A stretch of 64,000 nt of DNA from Spirodela intermedia (Eukaryota > Streptophyta > Magnoliopsida > Alismatales > Araceae), in assembly GCA_902729315.2 (NCBI GenBank), contig LR746274.1, positions 1,674,001 to 1,738,000 on the forward strand, given 5' to 3'. The notes beneath the pieces were generated by a model. The model did no database searches. It was given only the letters and a program-made list of their open reading frames with translations, and was not told the DNA's origin. A program made the position numbers and the translations under genes. Below are positions 20,647 through 34,161 of the stretch, piece after piece; positions within the stretch are counted from its first letter, which is position 1; each line of letters begins with the position of its first letter.

Positions 20647-23600
20647 CTATCCTACAGAAGGGGAGGTGGGTTGGTGGGTGGGTCCCAAGTCAACGCAAGG
20701 ATCACCGATGACGGCGGAAATAGTAAGTGGGCAGCTCGAGCCTCTCACTTTCGACTGCATGGCCCTCTGGCTGAGGGAGAGGTACTGGTTGGGGTGGTTG
20801 ACTCCGGAGTCGCAGGAAGTGCCGTGGACGGCCTCAAAGGTCAGCGTGCACGCCAACTGGAGCATCCCCACGCACGTCTCTCATTAGGGGGAAAAAAAAG
20901 TCAACGGAGAAGGGAGGAGGGTCGACGACCCAGATGCATGCCTGGTAGTGCCGATTCCGGACCCTCTCCATCACCTCTTCCATCGGGCGCTCCCCCACTC
21001 CCATCCTCCTCAGGGCCGCCCTCAGATTCTCCTCACTGCAAATAAACAGGGCATTAAGACGAAGAAGAAGAAGAAGAAGAAGAAGAAGAAGAAGAAGGAG
21101 AAGAAAAAGAAGACCTGAAATTGCGATATGGGCAGCCGTGGTGATCGCCGGTGCCCGGGGTTGACGAGATTATCTTCTGGCATGAATACGGTGTATAATC
21201 CTGGAAAATAAAGAAGAAAACTATGGTTATATGATTATTTCTCTAAGGGGTGGGGAGGGTCAACGAAGAGGGGTGCCCACCGTCCTCTTCCCCTCTTTTC
21301 CGTAGTTGTGGCGTATGCTGTATGCGTACTCCTTGTCGAACCTCTCCGAGCCGACCTGACAGTCGAAGAACACTGATGGGCGGTTGACTTTTTAAAAGAA
21401 AAAGACGAGAAAAACGGTTCTTGGAAGGTCAAACAGGCTTACATTCTGTGAGAACTCCGCCCTCCAAAACGCGAGGGCATCGTCCAGGCTCAAGCCAACA
21501 CCCTGCAGAGAAATCAGGGCCCCCTAAGAGACGCAAGAACACCATGGTTTCTAGAATAATAGTACCCTGGAGCTCGCTGATCGTTGCTCAGCTCATTAAT
21601 GTTCTTGGGAAGATGAGAGAATTAGACAAAGTACAGAAGGGTTCCGGCACCTTGAGGAACAGCCCCAGTTGCATCCTCCCCCCATGCTTCAGGTGGTGGG
21701 TTTCTCTCAGCTGTACGTTTAGAATCAGAGAAAAGATGATCAGACGTAGGTAGGGGAGGAAAGGAAGAAGGGTGATGCTGCGATGTGTGTCGAGATCCTT
21801 CACCTTCTCAAACAGGTGACGCATGCATAGGGGAAAGGAGCTGTTGGCCACCTGATCAATGTCCTTGAGCGATATCTCAGTAGATTCCTTGGGCTAAAAT
21901 CACAAGTTTTGAACACCGTGAATGGCTCTAGTTTTTCACAGTAAATCATGCATAGTCTTGGAAGCTCGACCGAGATACCTGAGAGTAGTCCGGACCCAGG
22001 TAGCTCGAGCTCATTGCCTCTACAATCTGATGATAATGGGTGAGTTACAGAGAAATCATCAAGGTTGTATTGAGAGGTAAATACAGGGAATGGACCGTAG
22101 AAAGAGTTGTGTTGAACTCACAGGAGTCAGACGATCCTTCTCTTGGTCTCTAATCGAAGACATCCACTTCCTGCAAACTTTGTATATGATGAATTTTCTG
22201 GTATGAAATATCGAATCCTCAGCAGTTTATAATCCCTTTCTAAACATAGAAAGATACGTGTTATTTACCATCATGGTTCACTCTAAGGTGAAGGGCATGT
22301 ATAGGGGACTTTCTCAAGAGTCATCTGCCTGATCACACCGCAGTCTTAAGTTCTTCTCAAGTCTTAATGTCTTTGACAAATGAGAATACCATCATAGGCC
22401 TCTTCGGCTAAGCGCTCCTTCCTAAACATGCTCTTCTTGTAGCTCTGGGGTTATATACTACAGATGTCTTACAAACGAAGTACTTTCGAGAATATTCCAT
22501 GAGCCATTTTGACGACTTCTCTGCTTCCTCATTTCTCAGTGGAAGCTTCCTTCCAGTCATGATTATGCCAGGATCTACTGATCATCAGATCGTGATGATT
22601 TCATCTTAAGCATGTTGACCTCGACGACTCTGATCATTCACAGACGTCAATGATTGAAGCTCGGCAAAATTTCGAAGACAGGGGTGACGCATACAGATTT
22701 AAGTCAACTCAATGTCCTATTGTTTGCATTCCCAGAGAGAGAACCCGCATGCAGTATTTGTTCTGTGATTTCGTCAAGGGACTAGATTTTTCTCTCTACA
22801 CATGAGATTGACAAGTTGCGGCTTTTTACCAGAGAACTTCTGTCGGGCACATCATTCTTCTTGCCCGAATAACTATAGTAGACATTCGATTTTAGCATTG
22901 TAATTATTCGCACGCATTTAAAAAAGTTCAAAGCCATAGACAGTTCTAAAATTTGATTCGTAGTTTTGGAGTTAGGGGAACAGATATGATTGATTTTGAT
23001 AGAGGAATTTTTTCATGCAGGCAACACGAGTGTTCTCTCGAATGACACAGTAGGACAGCCGAGCTGTCGTAATGACATCCATTCTAGAAAAACTGACCAA
23101 GTCCACCGATTTCTGTCAAATTTGAAAAATATAAGGTTGCAGTTTTTTAAGATTGAAACCTGATAAAATTATAATTCAGTTCGCATGGATGTCCCATCAC
23201 ACTATTTTTTTTTTTTCCATAACAACAGTCGAAATGACAAGAACTTGTAAGGCAATGAACTCTAGATAACACTTCTAGCCAAATAAGCGGAAGGACAATC
23301 CAAATTAACAATAAATCAAAGAACATTTATGACCTGTTTGTAAGTACTAGGGCCTTTGAGAGATGGCTACGGAATTGTGTCACAACAAGGGATGCCACCT
23401 ATTGAAATAAAATATAAAAAAACTGAATATCTTCAAAGGGAGAAAAAAAAACAAGAAAAATGACCAGCGATAGAGAAGTTGCTCAAACGCATACCTGGTT
23501 CATAGCGACATAAGCATAACCCTTTTGAATAAATACCTTTCGAGTGGCAACCAGCTCTGGAACCTCCTCGAAATGTACCTGTAGAAAGGAGACAGTTAAA

Positions 23601-25956
23601 ACAATGTATCAGCTAACCTTAAAATTGTATAAAGATGAAAGGCACAAGGTATAAGTAACTGACCTTAAAGAACATAGAATCAGCTGCAAAGCAAGGAGAG
23701 AGGAGAAATATTGACGTCAGTCTAACGAAATAATCAGTTCAAAGAAGTACTTACAATGACTAGATTTTCCGGATTAACGAAATATTTACGTCAGTCACTT
23801 ATATTTACAGTTCAAAGGTTTTCTCCTATTGGAAAATGTTTAGATATTGGAATAAACTTGCATAGTCTGCATCGCAGATCTTCTATCAAACATAGTGGAG
23901 ATGTTTCATTACGGAAAAAATGTAAAACCCATGGTCAGAACTTACAATGAATTAGCAAATCCCAGTACCACTGATGGCATTTTCCCTGCGGCATCATCTT
24001 TCAGGGGGGTTTCTAGCGCCAAAAAACAATCTAAAAAATCTGGAAGCATGAATAACGACACTTTAAAGTTCCGAGAAGTACACCTAATTATGCTTTTTCA
24101 TCTTTATTTATGAAAGCCCAGGACGAAACTCTAGTCCCAAAAAAAATCACAAGAGGATTGAATGTATGTTGTCATGACGAAGTTCGAGCCTGAGTAATCA
24201 ACCATATCAACCCGGGAACATTCATCAGGCTATTTTATTGTCTCGAGAGATCCTCCAGTGGAGAGAATAGTGTGCACGGGTCCCAGACATCAGTGAGAGG
24301 TTGTTAATCCAGAAAGCGAGAAGGAGAATTTGGCCACAATAATGTAGCACATTGTTAGAAGTCAAGTAGATCTGGAGTGCTATCATTGAAACACGAAATC
24401 AACAAAATAAGTCAAAGATCCCATATTTCAGAGCTTTGATTATAAACAAGTTATGGTATGGCAAACTCTTTCCATTAAACTCGACTGTTTAAATTGAGAT
24501 GATCAGCGGTATACTTCACTTTTCGTGTACTTGCCGTGGGTATTTGCTAAGATATGCCGTAGGGGCCTAAATGATATTATTTCACCGTTCATTTCTTTTA
24601 TCTTATCCTGGTATTTTGCGACGTAACAATTAGTTAGGTTTCCTAATTCATGCTAGTGACTAAATTAATACTGAAAATAAATAAAATAAACAAAAACTTA
24701 GCAATTGGGTAATGCATCTTGAAATGTAGAAGAGTGCATGAGGAATGGAAATTTTATCAAAGAAATTGAAAATTATAATTTCTTTTGCAAGAAATCCGGT
24801 AGCGATGGTCATTGGGTGGCTGGTTGAGCCGACTTGTTGAGACAACATGCAATAAATGCAGTCCTTCAGATACAACAATGAATATATAGGTAAACGTACT
24901 AGAATTTTTTTTTGGTAATGAGTCGACATTTTAACTGAGTACCGTTGTGAGGCAGGCCAATTGAGCGTGCAACCTGGCTAAGCTCTTCCTTCACACCCTG
25001 TCAAATAAAAACAAGGAAATAATGGTTTGTAAATCGAAGATCATAAGCGTCTATAACAGGTTCAAATGAACACATGATCTCCTCTATGAACTAACCTCAT
25101 ACTCGGCATGACTGAGTGGTTTGTAAGGAAGGTTAAAATCGGTCATAAGCGCCCTCTAGATATCCAAGATATTGATTTGTTAGAAACAAGCATTCAAAAA
25201 GATTTATCAGGAGACAACGTCGTCTCACCTGCGATTCTGAGCCTTCCAGACGAAAGCGATATCGGAAAAGCGTGGTTTCCATGGAAAGAAACCATTTCCT
25301 CAGGTCTTCACTAGGAAACCAAAGTCAACATAATTCTTTGTTAAAATAAATAAATAACGGCGAACGGAGAAAAGTCATAGGTAAGGTGAATGAGGTATTA
25401 CGTTCTACAATACACGAGACGAAGCACAAAATGCGAAATTATGTCCTTATTCATCACTTCATTGGCATCTTGATGCCTCATGTTCACTCGCCAAAGCTCA
25501 CTCACCTGCATTAAACAGCGATAAGACCGCAAGAACGGCATTCTGGGAGAACATCATTCGTCGTCACACTAACTGGTAGCTTACCAATTTTTCCATTTCG
25601 TCGGGTTTCTTTCCACGCGATAACCCGTCAGAAATCCCTTTAAGCACTGAACCGAACAAGGGAATTAAGAAAAAAATCACTTCAGATTCAGATAAAAGGG
25701 CAATTGATCGCGATCCATTTAACCCTAAGGAACTAGGATAACTCGGAAAAACCCGGATCCCTGCTTCCAGAAAAAAACCGAGATTCGTCAAACAGAGATA
25801 AGGCAGTAAGATTGTACCTCGAAGCCGGTCAATAGCATAAAGTTCGAACTCCTCGAGTCGCACCTCCAGGGAGGGAGCAGAGCGATAGAGCGACAACGCG
25901 GGGACCGAATCTGCTGCTGCCGCAGTAGACTTCCGATTGGATCGCACGATCTCCAT
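20647..25956 (-). CDS. PRIM2: DNA primase large subunit (p58, PRIM2)
   Basis: Eighteen exons: 25956-25818, 25646-25585, 25505-25402, 25310-25229, 25155-25096, 24997-24943, 23683-23664, 23578-23495, 23398-23334, 22170-22122, 22026-21979, 21893-21804, 21710-21651, 21502-21443, 21355-21281, 21200-21115, 21035-20942, 20856-20647. All join in phase to give 480 residues. It is the regulatory subunit of primase in the nuclear pol alpha-primase complex, which makes RNA primers for replication. N-terminal motifs include LYRSAP and [14 protein letters not shown]. The C-terminal 4Fe-4S ligands are Cys279 (LCMRHL), Cys358, Cys374 (GCPYR) and Cys414 (LACT), with spacing like human p58. [14 protein letters not shown] closes the conserved core. 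The last ~35 residues are not recognised. Exon 7 is only 20 bases. The last intron appears to be GC-AG. Confidence 0.94.
21061..21111 (+). repeat. (GAA)n run filling a short primase intron
   Basis: A trinucleotide run occupying most of the 79-base intron between exons 16 and 17 (21114-21036). On the gene's strand it reads (TTC)n, right after the donor. Confidence 0.9.
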
Positions 25957-26616
25957 TCTTCCGTCGAGGAGTGAACAAGAGCAACACGAAGAAAACCACA
26001 GCGCGCGCGCGCGAGAGAGATAGAGAGAGAGAGAGAGAGAGGAGCGAGAGAGCCGGCGACCCTGGCGATGGCGGGCTGGAAGGAGGGCGAGGCGGGAAGG
26101 TTTTCCCGCCCTTTTAGATGGTAGTCTCTCTTTCGTATAACGCGCCTCCGTTCTCTCTCTGTCTCTCTCTCAAACAAACGACGACCTTGTCACGTGAGAA
26201 TCCTATATTGGGCGAAAGATGGCCCACAAATCCAGCGAGAGAGAGGCTTCCTTCCACCCTTTGATGAGTGGACTAAAGTTTTCAGTGGACTTCCACCATC
26301 GCGCAATCGCCACCGTCGATAGACTTGAAACGAAGACTCGAAATCTGTTGCTCAGCGAGGGTTTAAACACCATTCTCTCTCTTTCTCTCTCTCCTCTCTC
26401 TCTCTTTCTCTCTCTTTCTCTCTCTTCTGTGTCTTCAGCTCCGGCGAGCGTAGGATCTCACCGTCTTCTGACCCGGTCGGGGTCCATCTTCTCGGTGACT
26501 AGGTCGACCAGAGCTGCCGATCTCTCTCTCTCTCTTGTGGAGGGATCCGATGTCCTTGCTGCATTCTCTTGCTTGTCTGACCATCATGCTGGTTTCGGGG
26601 CAGGGTCGGAAAACAA
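25957..26616. promoter_or_regulatory. Bidirectional promoter of PRIM2 and SAE1
   Basis: A 660-base spacer between the two start codons. It holds a GC/GA tract (26003-26040) in the PRIM2 leader, the inverted E2F pair at 26091-26110, a CACGTG at 26192-26197, and a CT-rich SAE1 leader (26370-26437). No other gene lies between. Confidence 0.7.
26091..26110. promoter_or_regulatory. Inverted pair of E2F sites
   Basis: GGCGGGAA (26091-26098) and TTTTCCCGCC (26101-26110) form a near-perfect palindrome. The right half contains TTTCCCGC, an exact match to the E2F consensus TTTSSCGC; the left half, on the other strand, reads TTCCCGCC. The pair is about 135-155 bases upstream of the PRIM2 ATG. Plant replication genes are classic E2F/DP targets at G1/S. 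Confidence 0.75.
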
Positions 26617-29600
26617 ATGGAGGCCGGGGATGGGGAAGAGGAGTTGACTGCGCAAGAGACAGCGGTATACGATCGGCAGATACGTGTGTGGGGCGTGGAC
26701 GCGCAGAAGAGGTGCGTCTCTTGCTTATTTCGTCAGCTCCGACATCTTTGTCAATTGGAATCGCCGGAGAGGATACCAGTGTTTTGCCCCCGAATTGCTG
26801 CGAACGCCGTATAATGTCCCTGGCTTTTCACGGACGTCGCCCTCGTACACTTGTTTGTCACCCGTCCTAGGTCGCTTCTGATTTCTTTTTGGATGTTTTC
26901 AAGGTTGAGCAAGTCGCATGTCCTGGTTAGTCGAATTACTGGTGCCGCTGTCGAGGTGAGTAATCAATTTGTAGCCAATGCTAAAGTCTCTTCCTATATT
27001 GAATTGTGATCTTTCGTGATTTTTCAAAATGGGTTTTAAGCAAGAGCAGTGTCCATGACAGAAGAACATCGAAATGCATAGGAGTCAAATCCTTTGAATC
27101 CCATTTGCTAATATTATCAATTGGTAATGTGCATGTATAGATATGTATGTATTTGTGTACGTCTCATAGATGCTGAAGTAGGAGCCCTATTGTAAAATAC
27201 GATTGCTACTTGAGAAATATACGTTCTTAACTTAAATAAACTGCACAGCTTTCTGTTGGTGACACTTTCGAAATATACTTTTTCCGGTTGGATATTTTAT
27301 TTCAACGTTTTCCTAGTCATCTCCCTATTGGTTGTTATAAAAACTTCATCTGGAAGTTAACTCTTTCATGTTACTGTAGTTTTGCAAGAACGTTGTTCTA
27401 GCTGGAGTTGGAAGTGTAACCCTGATGGACGACCGTACTGTGACAGAAGATGCAATTCAAGCAAATTTCTTAATTCCTCCAGATGAGAACAAGTGGAAAG
27501 AGAGCTCCATTGCGAAACTCTGCTGTGATTCTTTGAAAGAGTTCAACCCAATGGTCAATGTTTCAGTTGAAAAAGGCAAGCTATATTTGTTCATCATCTG
27601 TTTCGGTGTTAGACAGTGGTTTTGATTTTCATGCTTTACAAAGAAAAATGATTTGCAAAATAATATTCTAATGGTCGCAAATGTAAGTAGAAAGAAATGA
27701 TCCTGTCTCGACTTTCTCTTCTCCCGAAAAGAGTAGACATAATATATTGGATTTGGTGCTTTGCATAGCCGATGAACAGGAGTTACCCTTGTTGAATGAT
27801 GAGGATTTGGCTTCCATTTCTGCAGAAAATATCCTTACCAGTGCCAATACATGTGGGTGTTGCTTCATGCTTAGAATGAGCTATCCTGATCTGGGCACAG
27901 GGCTGTGGATTTTTAGTTTTTAGTGATCAGGGAAAAACTGTTAGAAAAGTGAACATACAACGTGGCTTTCTTGATTGAACACTGACGGACTGCGAATTCT
28001 AGTTAGTGTTCTGAAATCAAATCCAAGTTTGAGAATTAGATGGGTTAAAATTCAAATATTCTCTGCACATCTTATGGTTAATCTTCTGTTCTGATCTCAT
28101 GCTTTTGATTTTTTTTAATTCTCCCTCGTAGATCAAGGTTGGGTTGGGCAACTTAGTATCACCTTAGAACTCAGAGAAGTGAAGATACAGTCAAATAATA
28201 TGTCTAAGTTGCGACTCGTTCTTCTCCATTCCAACTCGAACAAGATTATACATAAATTTATTTTAAAAACATTTCTTTTGAAAAACAATCCTTTCTTCAG
28301 AAGGTTATCTAATGTGAATGTGTAACAAAGATTATCATCTTGAATCATCAATCTGGATTTCGAATCAGTTAAGGTTGGACCTGATCTTAAACCTCGCTAG
28401 ATAGCTACGTCAAATGTCGAAACTGTCCTTGCAGAGTGTTTTTTACATGCTAGTGCATGTGGCACGAGTTGCTGGTGGATTAAATTTTCATCAGAGCTCA
28501 TATTTTCTGGGTTCTTTCTTACTATCATATTGCAGGTTAACTTATTAATTGAAAAATAGCTTGTAAAGTGCTTATTGCACTTGGTTGAGGACAGGTTGAA
28601 TACTTTAGTGTGATAATGTTTATTGCCGGTAGACTCCAGATGCCATGGATTGTCTTCACGCATTTTATCATGTCTTCAGGACTATATTTAGGTCACTGTT
28701 TTTTGAAATTTATGCTACTTTTTGTTGTTTTCAGGTGATCTGGCAGATTTTGAAGAAGAGTTCTTTGACAAGTTTGATGTCATAGTTGTTAGCTCTTGTT
28801 CTCTTGCTAACAAAGTATGGACTCTTCTCTCCCTCAGTACTGCCAGTATCCTATTTGACAACAGAATGATATAATTTTTTTGTTTTTGTTGAAACGTATA
28901 TTATTTTCCATCTTTTTGGCTGTCTGCATCATTCTCAACATTTCTTAACCTTGATCTATTGCATAGAATAAGCTCAATCACAACTTGCGGTTTCTCTGCT
29001 TCTCACAGAAAAAAATTAACAACAGATGTAGAAGGAGACCAAAGCGCATTGCATTCTATACGATTGACTGTAGGGGCTTATGTGGTGAAATATTTACTGA
29101 TTTGCAAGACTACACATATGGACAGGTAATATTCTTCATTGACCTAGTATTGCTACTTTCTCATCTGTAATGATGTTGTTTACTGGACTTATTGCGGACT
29201 TAACTTTATCAGGCCAACAGATTGCTGAATGTATTCATAGAAATGGGAAAAACATATGAATGTTTAATTTTTTCTTTAGTTCTATAGTTTCATGTGGTGG
29301 TTAAAATAAATGTACATTTCTGAGTGAATTTGTATTTATTATTTATTGGTGAGAAGTTTTTTTTCAAGAATGACAATGTCATTTTTTTGTAAGGGGTAGA
29401 TTTCGTTCTAATGCTTGGGGTGTTGGAATCATGTCTGAACCAATTTTGCAGTGGGGGGGGGGATCTGATCCACACTGGCATATATGTGGGTTTATATTTT
29501 TGTATAATATATTTAAAACAGGCACCAAATTGGACCAAATCTATCAATTTTTGGTTCGAACTGTTTGATTCTGGAGTAAAAGCAATCGACTGATTGACCG

Positions 29601-32600
29601 ACTTGACCCAGCATCACTCAGATTGGGCAGTTTATGGCAGGAGTGCTGCCGAATAAGAGTATGGAAATGGTTGTCGGTAGTAGAGCACATAAGAAGAGGG
29701 AAGGCAAAGGCAGAGAAAGAAGAAGAAGAGAAAGGGAGGGAAAATAAACTCACCTGGAGACACTGCTAGTCTTCTTCTGCTGTTTCCAATCAATATCACC
29801 TTATTACCTTCTGGCAGAACTGCATTAGTGATTGGATTTTTCTCTCCTCTCAGGATGGACTACACCACGATTTGCCCAGTTTTTTAAATTCTTCGTTTGT
29901 TTTGTAGTTTTAATATCTACACAGAAAATATCTCCAGAAGAATTCCTAGCAAAATTATCAATCTTGGCATTTATTTTACATGGCAGATTAGTTTTAAAAA
30001 AAATCATGACGGCGATGATGATTGTCTTCTTGGAAGATCTAGAATATTTTCTGGTTAAACTGTGCTGTTTTTCATTTCAATTGATTTTTTTCTGTTTGAA
30101 ATATACTCAGTTTTTTCTTTTCTTGGTTACAAACTTTTGATGGTCAGTTTTTCGGACATATTTTTGGAGGATTGAGTTTTTTTGCATTATGTGGAGTTTC
30201 AATTTGCATATAATCTCACTTGTGTTTGTTTTCAACTTGCCAGAAGAAACCTGATGGTGCCACAGAATCCGAAAAGAAGTATCCTAGCTTTGAGGTATTT
30301 CCTTCAGCGTAAAAAATTATTTAATATTTCATTTTCATTCTGCTAGCCTGCAATTTCACAAAGTTTAGGACTTCTTATTTTATTTTCCTATGGATCAATA
30401 TTTATTGATCAGTCTTTAGCAAACAATGTTTATCTTAAGATTTTGTACATAGAACACTGTTAATCTACCACAGTGGAAACGTCCGCACATTATTGTTTGT
30501 CTTTCTGACTTATTTGTGGGACGGCACATTAATCTACCACTGATAGTTTTGCATTCTCGTGAGAATTTTATTCTTTCATTAGATCGATTGTGGAGGTATC
30601 TGGTAGGATTCTATCCCCCAGCGACGAAAGCTAGGGTAGAATGAAAGAAAAGAAGGGGAACTAACAGATTCAGATAGAACAGAAAGGAAAAAAAAAGCTA
30701 CACAGAGTCCAAACAGAAGGGGAAGTGGTTTGAGAAGCTTCCCCATCCTCTCCCAGACTCTTCCGAGTCCTAAATGTTTTCTCTCCTCCAAAAGAAATGT
30801 CCCCCTCGTCTGTCCGAGGGGGTCTTAATACCCTAACCTTACAATGACCTATTTGCCCCTCTCGTCCCCTTACTTCCCTACCCATTTGCCGTCTTTTTCT
30901 GTCTTCGGCTATAGGTCTTCATTGGAGCCTTATCAGTATCCACTTTCAAAAAGATCCTGTATTTATTAATGCTCTTCAGATGTGCACTTCTTTATTTGTT
31001 ATTACAGTTTTTTCTTTAGCTTGCATGTTGATACACGAAGAAATTTTGTTATTTTTTTTATTCAGGAAGCAATTTCACTTTCTTGGCGAAGCCTTCCAAA
31101 GAAAGTAGCAAAACTTTTTTTTGCATTGCGAGGTATGTTCTGACTCCAATTATGCTATCCCAATTTTGGATCCATTGCTAGGAAGGCTTTAAGGTCGGAT
31201 GTTTTTGGTTGTATGCTACATTTCGTTGTATCCTACTATTATAGTTTGTCAAATCTTTGGAACATTGTTGCTAGTGCGCTTTCTGGATTTGAAGCGGTTA
31301 CAGAACTATGCTTATGCTTTGTATTTTCATTTCCTCTAATGGAAATGACCTGAAATTGTCCTTCTATTTACACCTCATACACCAAATTCTTATGATCTGT
31401 GTGTGTGATCTTCATATTTGTTTATCTTTCTTGTTCTCTTCATATGGAGCGGTGTGATATTTACCTACTATACGAGAGGTTTGTAAATCGGATGTTAAAT
31501 GATGGGATTGACAATGTTACTCTCATCGTCTGTTGATACTTAGGGCGAAGATAGATTGTCCGTGGAAAAGACTTGTTTAGTTCAATGAAGATCTATTTTC
31601 AACCATTTCGTATTCATCTATCCATAGGTCGAGGTTGGTATGTAGCACTGTTAGCACCTAGCATTTCAGTTTACCCTGTCTGGTTACTATTAACTTCATG
31701 CTCCAAAATTGCATAATAGCCTTGATCGAATACTTCCAGAATGGCTACTTAGCTGGATTTTATCTTTCTTTGGTCTTTATCAACCATTCATTTAGTCATA
31801 CACACCATAATATTTTATTTTATTTAACAAATATCCTGCCATAAAGAGGGTTAAGTATCTTTTAATAAAAAGATCAGTAAAAATCATTGTACGTATAAGG
31901 CATTATTTGGTCTTTTATGCATGGAAATATTTCAGGGAAAGGAACAGGTGAACGGATGTAGGGAGAAAGGCTTTTACTTTTTAGTTTTCTTTCTTACACT
32001 TTACCCTCCCATATTTCCTTAACTGCAGTAATTGAAAATTTTGAACAATCTGCTGGACGCAAACATGGAGAGATATCAATGTCAGATCTGCCGGATGTTT
32101 TGACTCTGCAGAAGCAACTGTGTGAGGCACAGGTAGCTTTCTCATTTCTAGCTTGTTCTTCAATCCATTTTTGCTCATTCTGACCTTAATTTGGTAAATG
32201 ACAGTCGTTGAGTGAATCTTTCATTCCGGCAAGTGTTCTGGAACGTTTGCTTGCAGCAGGTGCTCGAGAACATCCCCCTGTATGCGCAATACTGGGTGGA
32301 ATACTTGGCCAGGTACTTCCAAAAGACCATCCCTGGTCATTCCTGCATTAGGGTTACTTCCAGATCCAGCTTGCCTCTTTGTATTCTGCTCTTATGGATC
32401 ACTGCTTAATATGATGTTCTCCTTGACCATGGCCAGTTAAATCTTTTGCTTTAAAAGTCAACGGAGCTTGTCTTCATAGAAATATGGCCAATTGGGTTTC
32501 TTAGTCTAGATCGCTGTTTTATCTAGGAAATTTTATCTGCATTATTTGAGAACTTTTGCTAATATTGGCCGGGCCGGGCCTGCAGATCATTGGCGTTAAA

Positions 32601-33136
32601 ACGCCGTAGCCCGTTTATCTCCAGGCCAAGTCCAACCCATAATTAGCAGCAATGAAGAAGAAGGAACTAGGAATGATACCTTTCTTGCGTGGGTTTTTAG
32701 GTTTATCTCCTCTAAGATTCTCTGAATTTTAGCGGCACACCCCTTCTCTTCTTTGCTATTAACCCCTAAAACGTATTTACTCTTACAAATAAGCCCTAAA
32801 ACTTGTGAAGAGGGTGCTGGGTGTCAATTGGACCCTGGGTTTCTCTGGATACGATGTAGTATCAAAGAAACTATATGTAATATGAAAAAACTATGGTCAA
32901 TATTCAATTCGGGGCTATCTACAGGGGGCTAGAACAGAAAGACCCGTATTTTTCTCACACATCGTGTGCCATTTGGCTCGTTGATGATTGCTGCAGTTTC
33001 CATGATTTTGCTTTGGAAATTTTTCTAGGAGGTCATAAAAGGAATATCTGGAAAAGGAGACCCAGTGAAAAATTTCTTCTTTTTCGACACCACGGACGGC
33101 AAAGGCATCATAGAGGACATCTCCGCTGCAGACTGA
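26617..33136 (+). CDS. SAE1: SUMO-activating enzyme subunit 1
   Basis: Ten exons: 26617-26711, 26904-26955, 27380-27575, 28735-28814, 29009-29125, 30244-30294, 31066-31132, 32029-32132, 32205-32312, 33029-33136. All join in phase to 325 residues, the usual SAE1 length. It forms the heterodimeric SUMO E1 with SAE2, adenylating SUMO before transfer to SAE2's catalytic cysteine. It has the ThiF/UBA N-terminal signature TAVYDRQIRVWG, the nucleotide-binding strand NVVLAGVGSVTLMDD, and CCDSLKEFNP. FYTIDCRGLCGEIFTDLQDY follows in exon 5, and C-terminal VCAILGGILGQEVIK and FFFFDTTDGKG. It lacks the SAE2 cysteine domain, as expected. Exon 2's ITGAAVE differs from the commoner KGT-AE pattern. Intron 3 appears to be GC-AG. 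It is mainly nuclear in other plants. Confidence 0.94.
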
Positions 33137-33911
33137 TCGATCATCTCCAGCCATTGACGGTGTAAATTGCTCCAACTAGTGCTGCATCTGGTATGGATCC
33201 CATCCTAATCAGCGATGCAATGTGCTCAATGTATCAATATTTATGTACAAGTTTCTCATTTTAGTCTGATAACCATATAGTTTTAGCCCATATTTAACAT
33301 AATATCATGCTTCTTCTATCATGTTGTGCTCTGTTTCTAGCACACAGTGATTTATTTCATAAATGCGGTAATTTTGTGGGTTGGTTTCTCGTTTTATCCC
33401 ATATTTAGCATAATAACCTGGCTCTTGTGTCATTTTATCATATGAGGGTATTCATTCTAGGTAGATGATCATATGATTCTATCCCAAATACAACCATCAT
33501 GAAATGACAGAAACTATAGGGTTCATCTTAGGATTATCTCCAGATTATGGTGGGCTCCTGGGTTTCTCCTCCCTTCTGTCGCTGGTCTCTGTCGTGGTCG
33601 CCAGCCAGTCCTTGCCGGGCTGGCATGGGAGGAGGGGCAGAGGGAGGGGGGTTGACCCCACTTTCCCCATTTATGGGAAAGGGGCAAGCAGTGGCGGCCA
33701 AGGGGGACTTGAATGCCACTCCGGCGGCCATTGAGACCAGCTGAAGAAATGTGCCTATGGTTCATCGGAGCTGGTCGTCTTTTAGGTTGCTGTTTTGATT
33801 CGTGGGTTTTCTACTTTAGCCCCAGCCCAGATTAGGAAAAAAAAGGTGTCGTCTTTCTTGCCATGGTGGGAAGCAAGTTTAGTGTGATTTCATTCGGAGA
33901 ATGGCAATATT

Positions 33912-33949
<38 letters not shown>

Positions 33950-34121
33950 CCAACCAGAGATGATGTTTGTAGAAGTGACAGTTTAGACAACGAAGATTAC
34001 AGCGTGGATTAGATTTGGGCTTGCAATTCAGAGAGAGAGAGACAGATAGGATAGGCTCGTTCATCGCCATCCACATCTGATACGGAGGATTTCTGCCACA
34101 TACTTGTGTTTGAGGGTTGAG

Positions 34122-34161
<40 letters not shown>

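Noticed and set aside
30595-30900. Possible LTR fragment in SAE1 intron 6
   Set aside because: The texture is unlike the rest of the intron, but no terminal TG...CA pair, target-site duplication or coding trace could be identified.
33504-33765. Overlapping 65-80 codon frames in a GC-rich patch after SAE1
   Set aside because: Open on both strands with no family match, so composition alone explains them.
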